Program-made: the position numbers and the translations under genes
Part shown: positions 1-9,942 of the stretch, piece after piece
How the letters are laid out: every line of letters starts with the position of its first letter
Numbering within the stretch: the first letter of the stretch is position 1
The notes under the pieces: model-generated
Databases searched by the model: none
The model's input: the letters and a program-made list of their open reading frames with translations, nothing else
Told to the model about the DNA's origin: nothing
Source: Poriferisodalis sp965215815
GTDB taxonomy: Bacteria > Actinomycetota > Acidimicrobiia > Acidimicrobiales > Poriferisodalaceae
Assembly (NCBI RefSeq): GCF_965215815.1
Contig: NZ_CBDCEO010000001.1
Span: forward strand, 1-64,000
Direction of reading: 5' to 3'
DNA length: 64,000 bases

Positions 1-2
1 TC

Positions 3-1048
3 GGTGACCCAGAGGAAGTCACCGGTCGGCCCGATCCCAACGCGCCCGCCACGAGCCTGTACCGCTACAACGTGACGGTCGCTGACCTTGCAAAGGGCGA
101 TGTGATCGAGGTGGCCCGGAACACGTTCCTGGACACCGGCAATCGTGGGCAACAGGCTGACGAGGCTCACGATCGGCGACGCGGAGAAGCTTGAGATCGA
201 CAGCGTCTCGATCGGGACGCCTTCACCGGTGCCCGGCACCGCGGCGACAGTCAACATCGTCGATGGCGAAGATGATGCTCGCATGAGTGTCACTGCGAAG
301 CAGACCGGCGCGGCGAAGGGCGCTTCTGGCAACGGCTGGAAGATCTACGGATACGCAGATCCAGACGCTTCGACAGCTCCGCTGCCGGCCAGCGCCAACA
401 TCTCCGTTGAAGTCGACATGAGGCACCGCATCATTGCGTACACGGTCAACAAGATCGGACAGGGCGCCGAACTCGCCGACGCTGTTCGAGCTTGCACGGG
501 CCCTGGTCAGCAACGATCAGTTCGCTGCGAACTTCACCGTGTCGTTCATCGACCCGGCTGACCAGGACAAGTCCGATGCGGTCGGCGTGATCGACGCCGG
601 CGGCTTGGTGCTTATCGGCGGTCAAAGCCGTGTCGCTGTGCGGGTTCAGTTCAACGACGTCGCTGCGACAGTGCCTAGCGCTGAAGATGCAACCGAGGTC
701 TCGTTGTCAGAGTCAATCGCCGGCGGTGCGGCTGTCGACGGCTCCTACACCGTCGTCGAGCTGTTCGCAGCACCCGATGACGAGGCGAACTTCACCTACA
801 CGACGTGCACCGCAGCCAGCTGCTCGCTGCTCAACCTGCCTCAGCGTGGCGGCACTCGTACCGTCGCCGCTGGTGTGGCCACCAACGTCTACGACGATGG
901 TGACGCCGACAATGGCGATGCTGCTGCAGACTCGATGAGCGAGCCGATCATCTTGCGGAGCCTGCGGCCAGACAGCAAGCTGAAGCCGTTCGCCGACTCC
1001 GAGCGACGGCTAGGGAACGTCATTCGGCATACGGCCTCACCGGCCTGA
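3..1048 (+). pseudogene. C-terminal part of a secreted surface protein, with two frame breaks; runs off the left edge
   Basis: The reading frame is open from the first bases (frame 3), moves to frame 1 near 145-147 at a GGG, and to frame 2 near 475-485, ending at the TGA at 1046. Translated piecewise it aligns along its length with the product of 16255-17424: both carry DVIEVARNTF, then NRLTR, then TLF-LA-AL, then DKSD, then a C-terminal LR-D-LK-F motif. No catalytic motif is visible; the protein looks like a beta-rich extracellular domain. Each break needs one extra base, so it could be a decaying copy or a sequence with uncorrected indels. The signal peptide and N-terminus lie outside the window. 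Function unknown. Confidence 0.6.
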
Positions 1049-1066
1049 CGGCCGGTAAGTCCAAAG

Positions 1067-1098
1067 AAGAGCCCCGGGGCATCTGCCCCGGGGCTCTT
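1067..1098 (+). terminator. Strong GC-rich hairpin, likely transcription terminator
   Basis: A perfect 14-bp inverted repeat (AAGAGCCCCGGGGC, loop ATCT, then the complement) lies 18 nt after the stop codon of the preceding reading frame. There is no clear U-tract; TTCGCG follows. A near-identical hairpin follows the RloB gene at 15224-15256, so this is a local terminator type. Confidence 0.75.
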
Positions 1099-1193
1099 CG
1101 CGTTCGCTGGCATGACACAGAACGAAGAGGGCACGTTGCTACTGTCGGCGTTGAGTTCGCTGGGCGATGCCCGAGCGACGACGGAGAATTCAC

Positions 1194-3839
1194 ATGAGCG
1201 TCTCTTCTGCCTCTGACTCCGCGACGACTACGGCCCGCGCGCCTGCCCGCGCTGCTGCATTCCGCCGCCGGATTTGGACCGGTCTCTTGGCGGTGGCCCT
1301 AGCCGCGGGCGTCCTGTCGCTCGGTTCCAGTCCTGTGCAAGCCGCCGCTGCCGACGTTGAGACTGACCGGCTCAGGGGCGCCACCCGCTATGAGACTGCG
1401 GTGGCAATTGCCGAGGCATACGTCGACCTGATCGAGGAAAACACCTTCGACGACGAGGTTGACACAGCCATCCTGACGTCGGGCGAAGACGACCACTTCG
1501 CCTATGTACTTCTGGCCTCAGGGCTAGCGCGACAGCACACATCGCCCGTGCTGTTGACCGAATCCGATGATCTGCCCAACGCTGTTCGTCGCTTCATCGA
1601 GAACTCCGACATCCGCGACGTCATCATCATTGGCAACAGTGATGTTGTCTCTGAAGAAGTCGAACGTGAAGTTGACGGACTGGCAGGCGTCGATGTGGAT
1701 CGCATTGCCGGCGATGACGAGTACGACACGTCGGTGGAAGTTGCTGACGAGATCGGCACACCCGGGGAGTTCGGCCGTTCGGGCCGCACCGTGCTGTTGG
1801 CCACCGGTGAGATCTTTGCCGATGCGCTCGCTGCGGGGCCATTGGCGTATCGAGGCGGGCATCCGATTCTGCTGACTCAGCGGGACTCGATTTCCGACGA
1901 CGCGCTTGACTACATCGAGGACAGCGGCACCGACCAAGTGATCATCCTGGGTGGCACGGCAGCGGTAGGGATCGATGTGGAGCTTGACGTCGAAGACCTC
2001 GGCGTCGGGGTCATCCGCTGGCGCGGCCCCACCCGTATCGAGACCGCCATTGAAATCGCTGAGGCCTTGCTGGGTGACAACTCGCCACAGTCGTGCTTCG
2101 ACGGGGCCGAAGCGGGCCTCGCGTACGCCTGGCGCCATCCCGACGCCATCGTCAGCGGTCCCTACTTGGGCGAGCTGTGCGCGCCGCTGCTGCTGACCGA
2201 GCTGCGTGTACTGCCCGACGAAGTGAGCGACATGCTGGGGTCGGACGATTACTTCAGCGGCGACTTCCGCGGCAGGCTGCGCATTACGGCCTTCGGCGGC
2301 ACAGCGGCTGTCTCTGAGACGGTCTTGCGGGCAGCGGCCAATGCGGCTGAGCTCGCGTCCCTGAACGCACGCGTGACAGCCACCGAAGGCGCCTGCCACT
2401 TCACCGTGACCTTCAGCGAGCCCGTGCTTACCGAAGACGCATTGGATGTACGGAATTACCTCATCGACGGCGACCTGTTCGATATCGGTGAGGGCGATGT
2501 TCAGGTCGGCGCCGGTCGGACCACAACGCAGGCGACAGTCGTGCTGGATGGCGGGAGAGTCGAGTCGGGTGCAGCAGTAGCGACAGGCTGCCGACTTCCG
2601 CTGGGTGCCCGGGACACCGTGGGTGTTGCGCCCAACCGGATCACCTCAGCCGCCGATCGGCGCACCGTGCGGCGAGTCGAGACACAGGTGCGTACGGACA
2701 ATTCCCGTCCGCGGCTGACAATCGTTGCGCCTCAGGGTGCGGTCACCGTTCAGATCGAGGCTGACGAACCGGTAGTGGGCGCGGCTGGCGCATCAACGAT
2801 TGCGGTGGAGTTCCGTCGCAGCGGGGAGGAGCCGATCTCCATCGCCGCCGACGTGCCGCCTGGTGCAACACGCTTCGAAGTGGAGGTACCCGGCGAGAGT
2901 TCGATACTGACGGAGACTCCCCGACAACGGGCTTGCTGGCACGAGATCAAGTTGTCGTGAATGCAGGCGAATTGGAGGACTTGGCTGGCAACGAGAACCT
3001 CCGGACTTCCCGGTCGGTGGTATTGGACAACACCGGTCCTCGAGCCAGCCGAGTCACGGTCACCAACCCGGTGCCAGTCGAGAATGCATATGTGAGTCTC
3101 GACGGTGAGGACAGCAACCGCGACCGGCAGCCTGGAGCGTTGCGGATCACCGCCAAGGATGGAACCGTCGCGGACGGCGCAGCTGGCAACGAATGGGCGG
3201 TCGAGGTTGAGGTGCTCCGACGACGACCGACCACCTGGCGTACTTCACAGTACGCGGATCGTGGAAATGTCGCAAGCTCGCCAGTCCATGTCCATCACGA
3301 CGTTTGAGGAAGCCACCCTTGCTGACGTCGAGGATGACCTGAACGATGATTCAGCGTTCTCGGCGCTCTTCGAAGCTGAGGTCATTGCTGGCCGAGTGAA
3401 CTTGGCACCGCTGGGAAGCGGTGGCCCGCTGCGCTTCGGCGGGGGATCTAGCACGGTGGACGTCACGGTGTACTGGAGCGAGCCCGTCAAGGACTGCGGC
3501 TCGGGGATTGATGCAGTAGATCCGCAAGGTGTAGAGATCGACGTGGATCGTGACGGCAACACCGAGTTTGCGCTCGACGGTTACATCTTCGACCGCACGC
3601 GTGACATCACGTTCGTGGGCGACAACTCGCAGCAGACTTCGATCGTGGCTGGATCAGCGACATGCGACACCATCACTCGTGGTGCTCGCTCTGGCACGTT
3701 GGTGGCTCGATTGAAGTCGAACGACATCGACGACCTGCCCAGCACCCGCTCCAACGCCTACATACGCCCCGGCGCTGCTCATGACTTCAGCGGCAACACC
3801 AACCGACTCCAACCAGCCATAGTCCTCCGCTCGGCTTGA
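1194..3839 (+). CDS. Secreted CW_binding_2 surface protein with Ig-like C-terminal half; two frame breaks
   Basis: The ATG at 1194 follows ACGGAG by 7 nt and begins a signal peptide ending near VQAAAAD. Three CW_binding_2 repeats follow, marked by LRGATRYETAVAIAE, RIAGDDEYDTSVEVA and RWRGPTRIETAIEIAE. Then come Ig-like/SbsA-type segments (FTVTFSEPVLT; LAGNENL). The gene changes frame twice relative to the intact 874-residue paralogue at 32931-35555: near 2894-2899, where AG appears duplicated in GAGAG, and near 3240-3250. Without these it would encode about 880 residues. Family knowledge suggests non-covalent attachment to cell wall. The same frame continues to TGA at 3837. Whether it is a true pseudogene is uncertain because dnaE in this window also carries a frame break. 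Confidence 0.75.
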
Positions 3840-3888
3840 TCTCGGCACCGGCGCTCCGCAACTGCTAGCGAACGTTCGGTAGCTGGCC

Positions 3889-5568
3889 GTGGCAGGCGCT
3901 GCGCACGTCGTACGCCGTTGGCTGGTCACGGTGGTGGTCGCGGCGACTGCTGGCGCGGGTTTATTGGTTCCTGCGGCGCCTGTTGGCGCGGCAGATGCCG
4001 AGGTGGTGCTGCCCCCTGAGGCCCGCGCGGACTGTGCTCGGGATGTGCCGATCGTGGTTGCGTCGGATGCTGCGGCGCAGTCGGACATCTACAGCGCAGT
4101 GACGTTGGCAGGTGTGATCGGCTCCGATTGCATCGTGCTCGCGGGGGCGCGTGATGAGCCGATGTCTTCTGTTCAGCGCGAACGGCTTCGCGCGGCGGCT
4201 GCCGGTGGGTTTGTGGTGGGCGGCTTCGGTGCGGTGCCCGATGCAAAGCTGGCTGGGCGGGACATGACCCGTCTCGCCGGGATCGACCGCTGGCACACCG
4301 CCCGATTGGTGGGCGCTGAAGCGCTTGTGCTGGCCGGCGGTGCTGGCGGCGATGTGACTGCGTCGGTTGGTGCGGAAGACCCCGACACGGACTGCACCGG
4401 TGATGTGCCGATCGTGGTTGCCTCGGATGCTGCGGCTCAGTCGGACATTTACAGCTCGGTGACGTTGGCAGGTGTGATCGGTACCGATTGCATCGTGCTG
4501 GCGGGCGCGCGTGGTGGGCGGATGACGGCGACCCAGCGCGTACGGCTTCGCGCGGCGGCTGCCGGTGGGTTTGTGGTGGGCGGCTTCGGTGCGGTACCCG
4601 ACGCGAAGCTGGCTGGGCGGGATATGACCCGTCTCGCCGGGATCGACCGCTGGCACACCGCCCGTCTGGTCGGCGACGAGGCCCGCCGACTCGCCGTTAC
4701 GTCCGACGAAGACGTTGAGCCGGATTCCGACTCGGATGCCGAGCCTGGCTCCGAGCCCGACCCGTCGGAGATCGTCGAGGCCGAGCAGGTGACGGCCGAC
4801 TTGGTGAACGAGCTGCGACGAGGCCTCGGGCTAGACCCGCTGACCTACAACGACGATCTTGCCGAAGTCGCTCGCACGTGGTCCGAAACCATGCGCGACG
4901 ACGACATCTTCACCGTCGACCCGACGTACAGCGAGCGGTACCCGGCCGGATGGCAGTCAGCAGCCGAGAGCGTCGCGATGCGCAGTTCCAACGCCCAGCT
5001 GCTCGGCACAGTCCAACTTGTGTACTTCGACCTGATCGCGAACCCGAAGCAACTCGCGAACATGACCAGCACCGACTTCAACGAGGTGGGTGTCGGGATT
5101 GCGGTCGAGGGTCGAACCGTGTGGGTAACTCAGAACTTCGCCCACTACCCAGGTGCCAACGCTGGACCCAATCTGGCCGAGCTCCGCATTGCCGAGCAGG
5201 TGATGGCCGACTTGGTGAACGAGCTGCGACGAGGCCTCGGGCTAGACCCGCTGACCTACAACGACGACGTCGCCGAAGTGGCGCGCAGCTGGTCCGAAAC
5301 CATGCGCGATGACGACATCTTCTTCCACAACCCGAGCTACAGCGACCTATACCCGGCCGGTTGGCGCGCGGCCGGCGAGAACATCGCATGGCGGCAATCC
5401 GGTGGCTCGCTGCTCGACTATGTCCATGCAGCGTTCAACAGCCTCGTGGACAGTCCGGGCCACTACGCCAACATGATCAGCGCCAGCTTCAACCAGATCG
5501 GCGTCGGCGTCGCCGTCAAGGGCCGGGGATTCTGGGTAACTCAGAACTTCGCGAACTACCCGTCCTGA
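3889..5568 (+). CDS. Secreted protein: two CW_binding_2-like units followed by two CAP (SCP/PR-1) domains
   Basis: 559 residues from a GTG start. A signal peptide (residues about 10-37, ending PVGAADA) is followed by two near-identical units of about 115 residues, each ending MTRLAGIDRWHTARLVG, a CW_binding_2-type signature. An acidic Asp/Ser/Glu linker (about 267-295) leads to two tandem CAP domains, each starting V(T/M)ADLVNELRRGLGLDPL. The second keeps the CAP site: H in FFHNPS, E in AGENIA, H in SPGHYANM, and GVGVAVKG. The first has lost these residues (FTVDPT, AESVA, NPKQLANM). The DNA encoding the repeats is also nearly identical. CAP proteins of bacteria are secreted and of mixed, mostly unknown function. 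No strong ribosome binding site precedes the GTG. Confidence 0.82.
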   Translation: MAGAAHVVRRWLVTVVVAATAGAGLLVPAAPVGAADAEVVLPPEARADCARDVPIVVASDAAAQSDIYSAVTLAGVIGSDCIVLAGARDEPMSSVQRERLRAAAAGGFVVGGFGAVPDAKLAGRDMTRLAGIDRWHTARLVGAEALVLAGGAGGDVTASVGAEDPDTDCTGDVPIVVASDAAAQSDIYSSVTLAGVIGTDCIVLAGARGGRMTATQRVRLRAAAAGGFVVGGFGAVPDAKLAGRDMTRLAGIDRWHTARLVGDEARRLAVTSDEDVEPDSDSDAEPGSEPDPSEIVEAEQVTADLVNELRRGLGLDPLTYNDDLAEVARTWSETMRDDDIFTVDPTYSERYPAGWQSAAESVAMRSSNAQLLGTVQLVYFDLIANPKQLANMTSTDFNEVGVGIAVEGRTVWVTQNFAHYPGANAGPNLAELRIAEQVMADLVNELRRGLGLDPLTYNDDVAEVARSWSETMRDDDIFFHNPSYSDLYPAGWRAAGENIAWRQSGGSLLDYVHAAFNSLVDSPGHYANMISASFNQIGVGVAVKGRGFWVTQNFANYPS

Positions 5569-5643
5569 TTCCGGCGGTTCGATCCTTTCGACCGGCATCT
5601 CGCGCATCCAAGCTGGTGCGGATCTACGCAGCGAGCAGCCATT

Positions 5644-5829
5644 TTGGTGAACGACAGCTCGGCCGGTTGGGCCGACGCGATTGCCGTCGACTCGTCGGCG
5701 TACGCACTCGGACTGGCGGGGTTCGCGGGTGAGCCGAGCATGCGTATCACGGCACTTATCGTTGCTGGCACGGCCGCGTGCGACCCCTCCCGAGGTGTGG
5801 CCTCGGGCACATTGGTGGCGCGGCTGTGA
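5644..5829 (+). pseudogene. Remnant of the C-terminal end of a CW_binding_2 surface gene
   Basis: A short frame whose end (IVAGTAACD followed by ASGTLVARL and TGA) matches the IVAGSATCD...SGTLVARL region near the C-terminus of the proteins at 1194-3839 and 32931-35555. The upstream part does not align and the usual 40-residue tail is missing. It sits 13 nt before the next CW_binding_2 gene, so it is probably what is left of a tandem copy. Not expected to be functional. Confidence 0.55.
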
Positions 5830-5842
5830 ACTGGGAGGGCCG

Positions 5843-7606
5843 ATGAGCTGCCGACGCTTGGCGATAGCTGTTGTCGCACTTGCTGTTGGCGCGGGGGCGC
5901 TGTCGATTGGCAGCGGACCAGCGCAGGCCGTGGCTGCTGATGTTCAGACGGACCGCCTTCGGGGTGCCACCCGGTATGAGACTGCGGTGGCGATCGCCGA
6001 GGCGTTCGTGGATGAGATCGAGGACGGCTCGTTCAGTGGCGAGGTTGACACGGTCATTCTCACCTCGGGTGCCGACGAGCACTTCGGCTACGTGCTGCCC
6101 GCGCCGGCGCTTTCACGCCGACGCCAGGCTCCGGTGTTGTTGACCGAGCCCGAAGAGCTGCCGGGCGCTGTGCGGAAGTTCGTCGAGAGCCACGGCATAG
6201 CCGAGGTCATCATCCTGGGCGGCGGCGACGTGGTGTCTGCCGGTGTCGAGCGCGAGGTTGATGACCTGGCCGGGGTCAGTGTCGAGCGGATCGCTGGCAG
6301 AGATGTGTACGCCACCGCGGTGGAGGTAGCCAAGACGGTCGGCCCGTCGATCCGTTACCCGGGCAGGTTCAGTCGCACTGTGCTGCTGGCTACGGGTGAG
6401 ACGTTTGCCGATGCGCTCGCTGCGGGGCCGTTGGCGTACGTGGGCCCGCACCCGGTGCTGTTGACGCGCGGTTCGGCGATGTCTCAGGAGGTGGTGGATT
6501 TCCTTGAGGACGGCAACACCGAACACGTCGTGATTCTCGGTGGTCTTGCTGCGGTGAGCCTTGACGTGCAGCTTGAGATCGAGGATCTGGATATTGCGGT
6601 GACGCGTTGGCGGGGTGTGACCCGTTTTGAGACGGCGATCGAGATTGCCAAGGCGTTGCTGGCGAGCAATTGGCCCCAGGATTGCTTCGTCGGCGCTGAG
6701 GTGGGTTTGGCGTATGCGTGGAGGTCGCCGGATGCGATCGTGAGCGGTCCGTACTTGGGCGAGTTGTGTGCCCCGCTGTTGCTGGTGGGTCGCAATGTGT
6801 TGCCCGAAGCGGTCGAGGATGTGTTGAGCGCTGATGGCTTGTTCGTCGGCGACTCCCTTGGTGAGCTGCGCATTACGGCGTTCGGCGGGACTGCGGCCAT
6901 CTCGGGGAGTGTGCTGCGGGCTGCGGCTAACGCTGCTGAGCTTGCGTCGCTGTCGGCCCGTGTGTCGGCGGTTGAGGGCGGGTGCCATTTCACGGTGACG
7001 TTCGACGGGCCGGTGCTGACGGTCGATGCCGAGAATCCTCGGTTTTACGTGATCGACGGTGAGTTGCCGGATCTTGTCAGTGCCGACGTGGACACGAACG
7101 GTTTCGGCGAGTGGACCTCCGGGGTGACGGTGACGTTCGATGACGCTTCGACCGCGTCCGGCGCAGCGGTGCCCACGGGGTGCGCAGCGCCGTTGCGTGT
7201 GGGGGACACGGTTGGGGTTGCGGCCCAGAGGATCCGTTCGGCGACTGATCGCCGCACGGTGGAGCGGGTGGAGTTCCGGGTACGTGCTGACCGCATTCGG
7301 CCCAGGCTGACGATCACCGCAAGGCGAGGCGCGAGCACTGTCGAGATCCGAGCCAGCGAGCCGGTGACCGGCGCTGGGGACGCTGCGACGATGGAGGTGG
7401 AGTTCCGCCGCAGCGGGATCGCGCCCGTCGTGGTGGTGGCTGATGTGACGCCTGGCGGGACGCGCATTGTGGTGCCGGTGCCCGCGGAGTTCGACACGGC
7501 TGACACGTCTGGGCTGTTGGCACGTGATCAGGTGATTGTTGGCACCGGCGACGTGGAGGACCTAGCCGGCAACGGCAACCAGCGAACCGTCAAGGCGGTG
7601 GCGTAG
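5843..7606 (+). CDS. Secreted CW_binding_2 surface protein, truncated at the C-terminus
   Basis: 587 residues from ATG 5843, preceded by GGGAGG at 7-12 nt. The signal peptide ends near AQAVAAD. Three CW_binding_2 repeats carry LRGATRYETAVAIAE, RIAGRDVYATAVEVA and RWRGVTRFETAIEIAK. One Ig-like unit follows (HFTVTFDGPVLT; LARDQVIVG; EDLAGNGN). The frame stops with TAG at 7604 inside a conserved stretch. The related copy at 10053-10187 reads CAG at the same place, and full-length paralogues continue for about 280 more residues. The truncation point coincides with the start of an unrelated operon, so the gene may have been split by insertion or recombination. Confidence 0.8.
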   Translation: MSCRRLAIAVVALAVGAGALSIGSGPAQAVAADVQTDRLRGATRYETAVAIAEAFVDEIEDGSFSGEVDTVILTSGADEHFGYVLPAPALSRRRQAPVLLTEPEELPGAVRKFVESHGIAEVIILGGGDVVSAGVEREVDDLAGVSVERIAGRDVYATAVEVAKTVGPSIRYPGRFSRTVLLATGETFADALAAGPLAYVGPHPVLLTRGSAMSQEVVDFLEDGNTEHVVILGGLAAVSLDVQLEIEDLDIAVTRWRGVTRFETAIEIAKALLASNWPQDCFVGAEVGLAYAWRSPDAIVSGPYLGELCAPLLLVGRNVLPEAVEDVLSADGLFVGDSLGELRITAFGGTAAISGSVLRAAANAAELASLSARVSAVEGGCHFTVTFDGPVLTVDAENPRFYVIDGELPDLVSADVDTNGFGEWTSGVTVTFDDASTASGAAVPTGCAAPLRVGDTVGVAAQRIRSATDRRTVERVEFRVRADRIRPRLTITARRGASTVEIRASEPVTGAGDAATMEVEFRRSGIAPVVVVADVTPGGTRIVVPVPAEFDTADTSGLLARDQVIVGTGDVEDLAGNGNQRTVKAVA

Positions 7607-7612
7607 GACAGC
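7478..7612 (+). repeat. 135-bp direct repeat, copy 1 (end of truncated surface gene)
   Basis: The 135 bases aligning with 10053-10187 cover the segment that encodes VPAEFDT to the residue before the stop. Many blocks are identical, including TTCGACACGG and GGCGACGTGGAGGACCTAGC. The two copies bracket the 7795-9942 operon. Confidence 0.8.
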
Positions 7613-7794
7613 TCGGTGGCTACTCGGAGCGCTTGCGATTCCGCGTGACCTACGCCTCGCGGCGACCGCCGCGAGAGCCTCGGCTACCACCCCTGGGGCC
7701 ATCGACCACCACTGCACGCGACCGCAGACCGCTGGTACGTGCCTGGGTACGTGTTCTGGTGCGAGTTTGGGTATGGGTTTATAGTGTCCGGCAG
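7607..7794. other. Intergenic stretch with no gene seen
   Basis: The sequence leaves CW_binding_2 homology just after 7612. No convincing coding frame or RNA structure is visible before the operon at 7795. Confidence 0.5.
7780..7785 (+). promoter_or_regulatory. Possible -10 element of a near-leaderless promoter
   Basis: TATAGT ends 9 nt before the ATG at 7795 and no Shine-Dalgarno sequence lies between them, which fits a leaderless or near-leaderless transcript, common in Actinobacteria. No good -35 element is seen. Confidence 0.35.
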
Positions 7795-8589
7795 ATGGGT
7801 TACACGCGCGAGGTGTACACGAACGCGCCGCTGGTGTTCGTTACCTGTGAGATCCGGTTCCCGTTGGTGCCGCGTCTGACGGACGACGACACGTTGAACC
7901 GCTTGGTCGAGCAGTTCTCGGATTCATTGCCCATTCCCGCCACGGCCACGATGGAGTGGGCAGACGACGACACCGACGATGGCGACGAGACCCAGCGCTT
8001 GTTGCGATTCTCGAACCGCGAACGCACCTCCTCGGTCGTGCTCACCCGGACGTCTCTGTCCATCGAGACCACCTCGTACAGCGAGTGGCCAGAGTTTCGG
8101 TCCTTGATCATGCAGGCAATCGGCGTGGTTGCCAGCATTGTGCGAGTGGCAGGTGTCGAACGCGTCGGCCTCCGCTACATCGATGAGATCCGCGTCCCTG
8201 AGCCCATCACCGATGCGGCCGAGTGGAGCGACTGGATTGCAGCCGACATCCTCAGCCATTTGAAGATGGTGCCTGACATGTCACCAGCGAGTTTCACTAC
8301 CGCGGCCGTACTCCACAATGGCAACCACCACATGCTGGTTCGGTATGCGGCGATGGTCGGTTCGGGAGTCGTTGCGGACAAGCCGCTGCGCCGGCGAACG
8401 CAGCCGTCCGAGGGACCGTTCTTCGTTATTGACGTCGACTCGTATCGCGACACCAGCGGCTCCGAAATGATCGACTTCGACACCGAACCTGTCGCTACGG
8501 TGCTCGACGAGCTGCACGAGCCGATAGGGAAACTGTTTCAGCGCTCGATCACTGATCATGCGCGGGAATTGTTTAGGGAGGAGCCATGA
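7795..8589 (+). CDS. TIGR04255 family protein
   Basis: 264 residues from ATG 7795. The N-terminal pattern (YTNAPLVFVTCEIRFP) and the central VERVGLRYIDEIRVP are characteristic of the sporadically distributed TIGR04255 family, whose biochemical role is unknown but which recurs in accessory regions. No signal peptide or membrane segment is present. The stop codon overlaps the next start in ATGA, so this is the first gene of a tightly coupled three-gene operon. An upstream in-frame start (7633) exists but lies in sequence with no family resemblance, so 7795 is preferred. Confidence 0.72.
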   Translation: MGYTREVYTNAPLVFVTCEIRFPLVPRLTDDDTLNRLVEQFSDSLPIPATATMEWADDDTDDGDETQRLLRFSNRERTSSVVLTRTSLSIETTSYSEWPEFRSLIMQAIGVVASIVRVAGVERVGLRYIDEIRVPEPITDAAEWSDWIAADILSHLKMVPDMSPASFTTAAVLHNGNHHMLVRYAAMVGSGVVADKPLRRRTQPSEGPFFVIDVDSYRDTSGSEMIDFDTEPVATVLDELHEPIGKLFQRSITDHARELFREEP

Positions 8590-9248
8590 CGCTCATCACC
8601 GATCAGACCTCAGCGAAGTCTCGACAGCTCGGCGCAGGCTTCATGCCTGAGTTCGGCACGGCGTCGACATCGGCGGCGATCGCCGATCTAAATGAGTCCT
8701 ACACGGCATGTACGGGCTGGGCGCTTGTGGCATCACATCGGCCCTACAGCTTTCGTGAGACGCCCGTGCGGCACACGCCACAGTTGTCCACTTTGGGCCG
8801 CCTAACGAACAAGAAGGCCCAACAAGGGAGCGAGGCTCTTCTTGAAGAGTTGGCGGTCGATCGTGGCCTCGGCTGGACGGACATTGCCCGGCTGTGCGGA
8901 GTTTCGATCTCTGCGGTTCGCAAGTGGCGATCTGGCGGTGCGCTTGCACCTGAACGCCTGAGGTCCTTGAGCAAGCTCGCCGCTTTTCTCGAGCTTCTTT
9001 CCGAAGTCGGACCCGTCGGCGATCCCGTCGGCTGGCTGATGATGCCTCTCGTCGAACAACACACGGTCACCGCCGCGGACCTCTATCGCGAGGGACTTGA
9101 CGAAGACATCCTCGAGCACGCGCAGGACCCTCTGAGTGTCGAAGCGCTTCTGGACCGCTGGAATTCCAGCTGGCGAACCGAGACACGCTCGGATTGGATG
9201 GTCGTTGATCGTCCAGATGGCGAGCGAGTGATCGCCCGACGAAGCTGA
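8586..9248 (+). CDS. Helix-turn-helix protein, second gene of the TIGR04255 operon
   Basis: 220 residues. The ATG is preceded by GGGAGGAGCC. A helix-turn-helix is visible at about residues 96-118 (LGWTDIARLCGVSISAVRKW, then RSGG) followed by a helical region (LSKLAAFLELLSEVG) resembling the antitoxin-like Xre/MbcA architecture. This suggests DNA binding and possibly an antitoxin or regulator role. It overlaps the preceding stop by 4 nt and is followed 10 nt later by the third gene. Assignment to a named family is not secure. Confidence 0.6.
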   Translation: MTLITDQTSAKSRQLGAGFMPEFGTASTSAAIADLNESYTACTGWALVASHRPYSFRETPVRHTPQLSTLGRLTNKKAQQGSEALLEELAVDRGLGWTDIARLCGVSISAVRKWRSGGALAPERLRSLSKLAAFLELLSEVGPVGDPVGWLMMPLVEQHTVTAADLYREGLDEDILEHAQDPLSVEALLDRWNSSWRTETRSDWMVVDRPDGERVIARRS

Positions 9249-9258
9249 CGGAGACCCG

Positions 9259-9942
9259 TTGAGCGAACTCGACGAGCCCGAGGATCCGTCTGACATCTGG
9301 TATGCCTGCCCTCCCGATGAGGTGCCGGCATACCGGATGCTCATGCAGGGCGACGTCGTCGTGCTCGACTCGGGCCCAGTGTGCGTGGTGTCTCACGCAT
9401 GTTCGATGCGACGAGGAGTAGGGCTGCATCCAACTCAAATCGTTGCGCCCGTACTTGAACGTACCAACACACTCTGGCGTGGCGACTACGACTGGATGCC
9501 GCTGCCGGAGTTGGCGATGGCCGAAGTTCGCGCCGTCGCGGCGAGTCTTCGAGAGCTGAGCAGTGTGGCTACCGCTGACCTGGAGACGGGTCGCCGTGTG
9601 GCGTCGATGTCCGAGGTCGGAATACAGCTGCTGCAGCAGAGAATGGCACACCACCTGACGCGGGTGTCGATCGAACTGACGACCCTCGCGGAACATTCAG
9701 CACCCGTTCTGATGGAAGTGAATCTGCACGAGGAATGGGTCGAAGCCTTGGGCGAGGACAGCGAGCCAGACTTTCATGCCTTCCTTGATGCGGACGACCG
9801 TCGGCTGAGGAAGTTGATGTTGGAGCCTCAGACCCGGTTCAACGCCCAGTCCGTGGTTCGCCAGGAGATCAAGCGGCGTCGTCGTGCTCCTCGGCGTGAA
9901 CGTCTCGCGGGTGAGGACGCCACGGCTCGCGACGGTGGGTGA
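9259..9942 (+). CDS. Unknown cytoplasmic protein, third gene of the TIGR04255 operon
   Basis: 227 residues from a TTG start with ACGGAGACC upstream. No signal peptide. The N-terminal third contains GDVVVLDSGPVCVVSHACSM, a strand-rich segment with Cys/His residues. The rest is mostly helical and ends in a very basic tail (IKRRRRAPRRER). I do not recognise the family. Gene order and 10-nt spacing imply co-expression with the TIGR04255 and helix-turn-helix genes. The conserved Ser-His-Ala-Cys could be functional, but this is a guess. Confidence 0.55.
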   Translation: MSELDEPEDPSDIWYACPPDEVPAYRMLMQGDVVVLDSGPVCVVSHACSMRRGVGLHPTQIVAPVLERTNTLWRGDYDWMPLPELAMAEVRAVAASLRELSSVATADLETGRRVASMSEVGIQLLQQRMAHHLTRVSIELTTLAEHSAPVLMEVNLHEEWVEALGEDSEPDFHAFLDADDRRLRKLMLEPQTRFNAQSVVRQEIKRRRRAPRRERLAGEDATARDGG

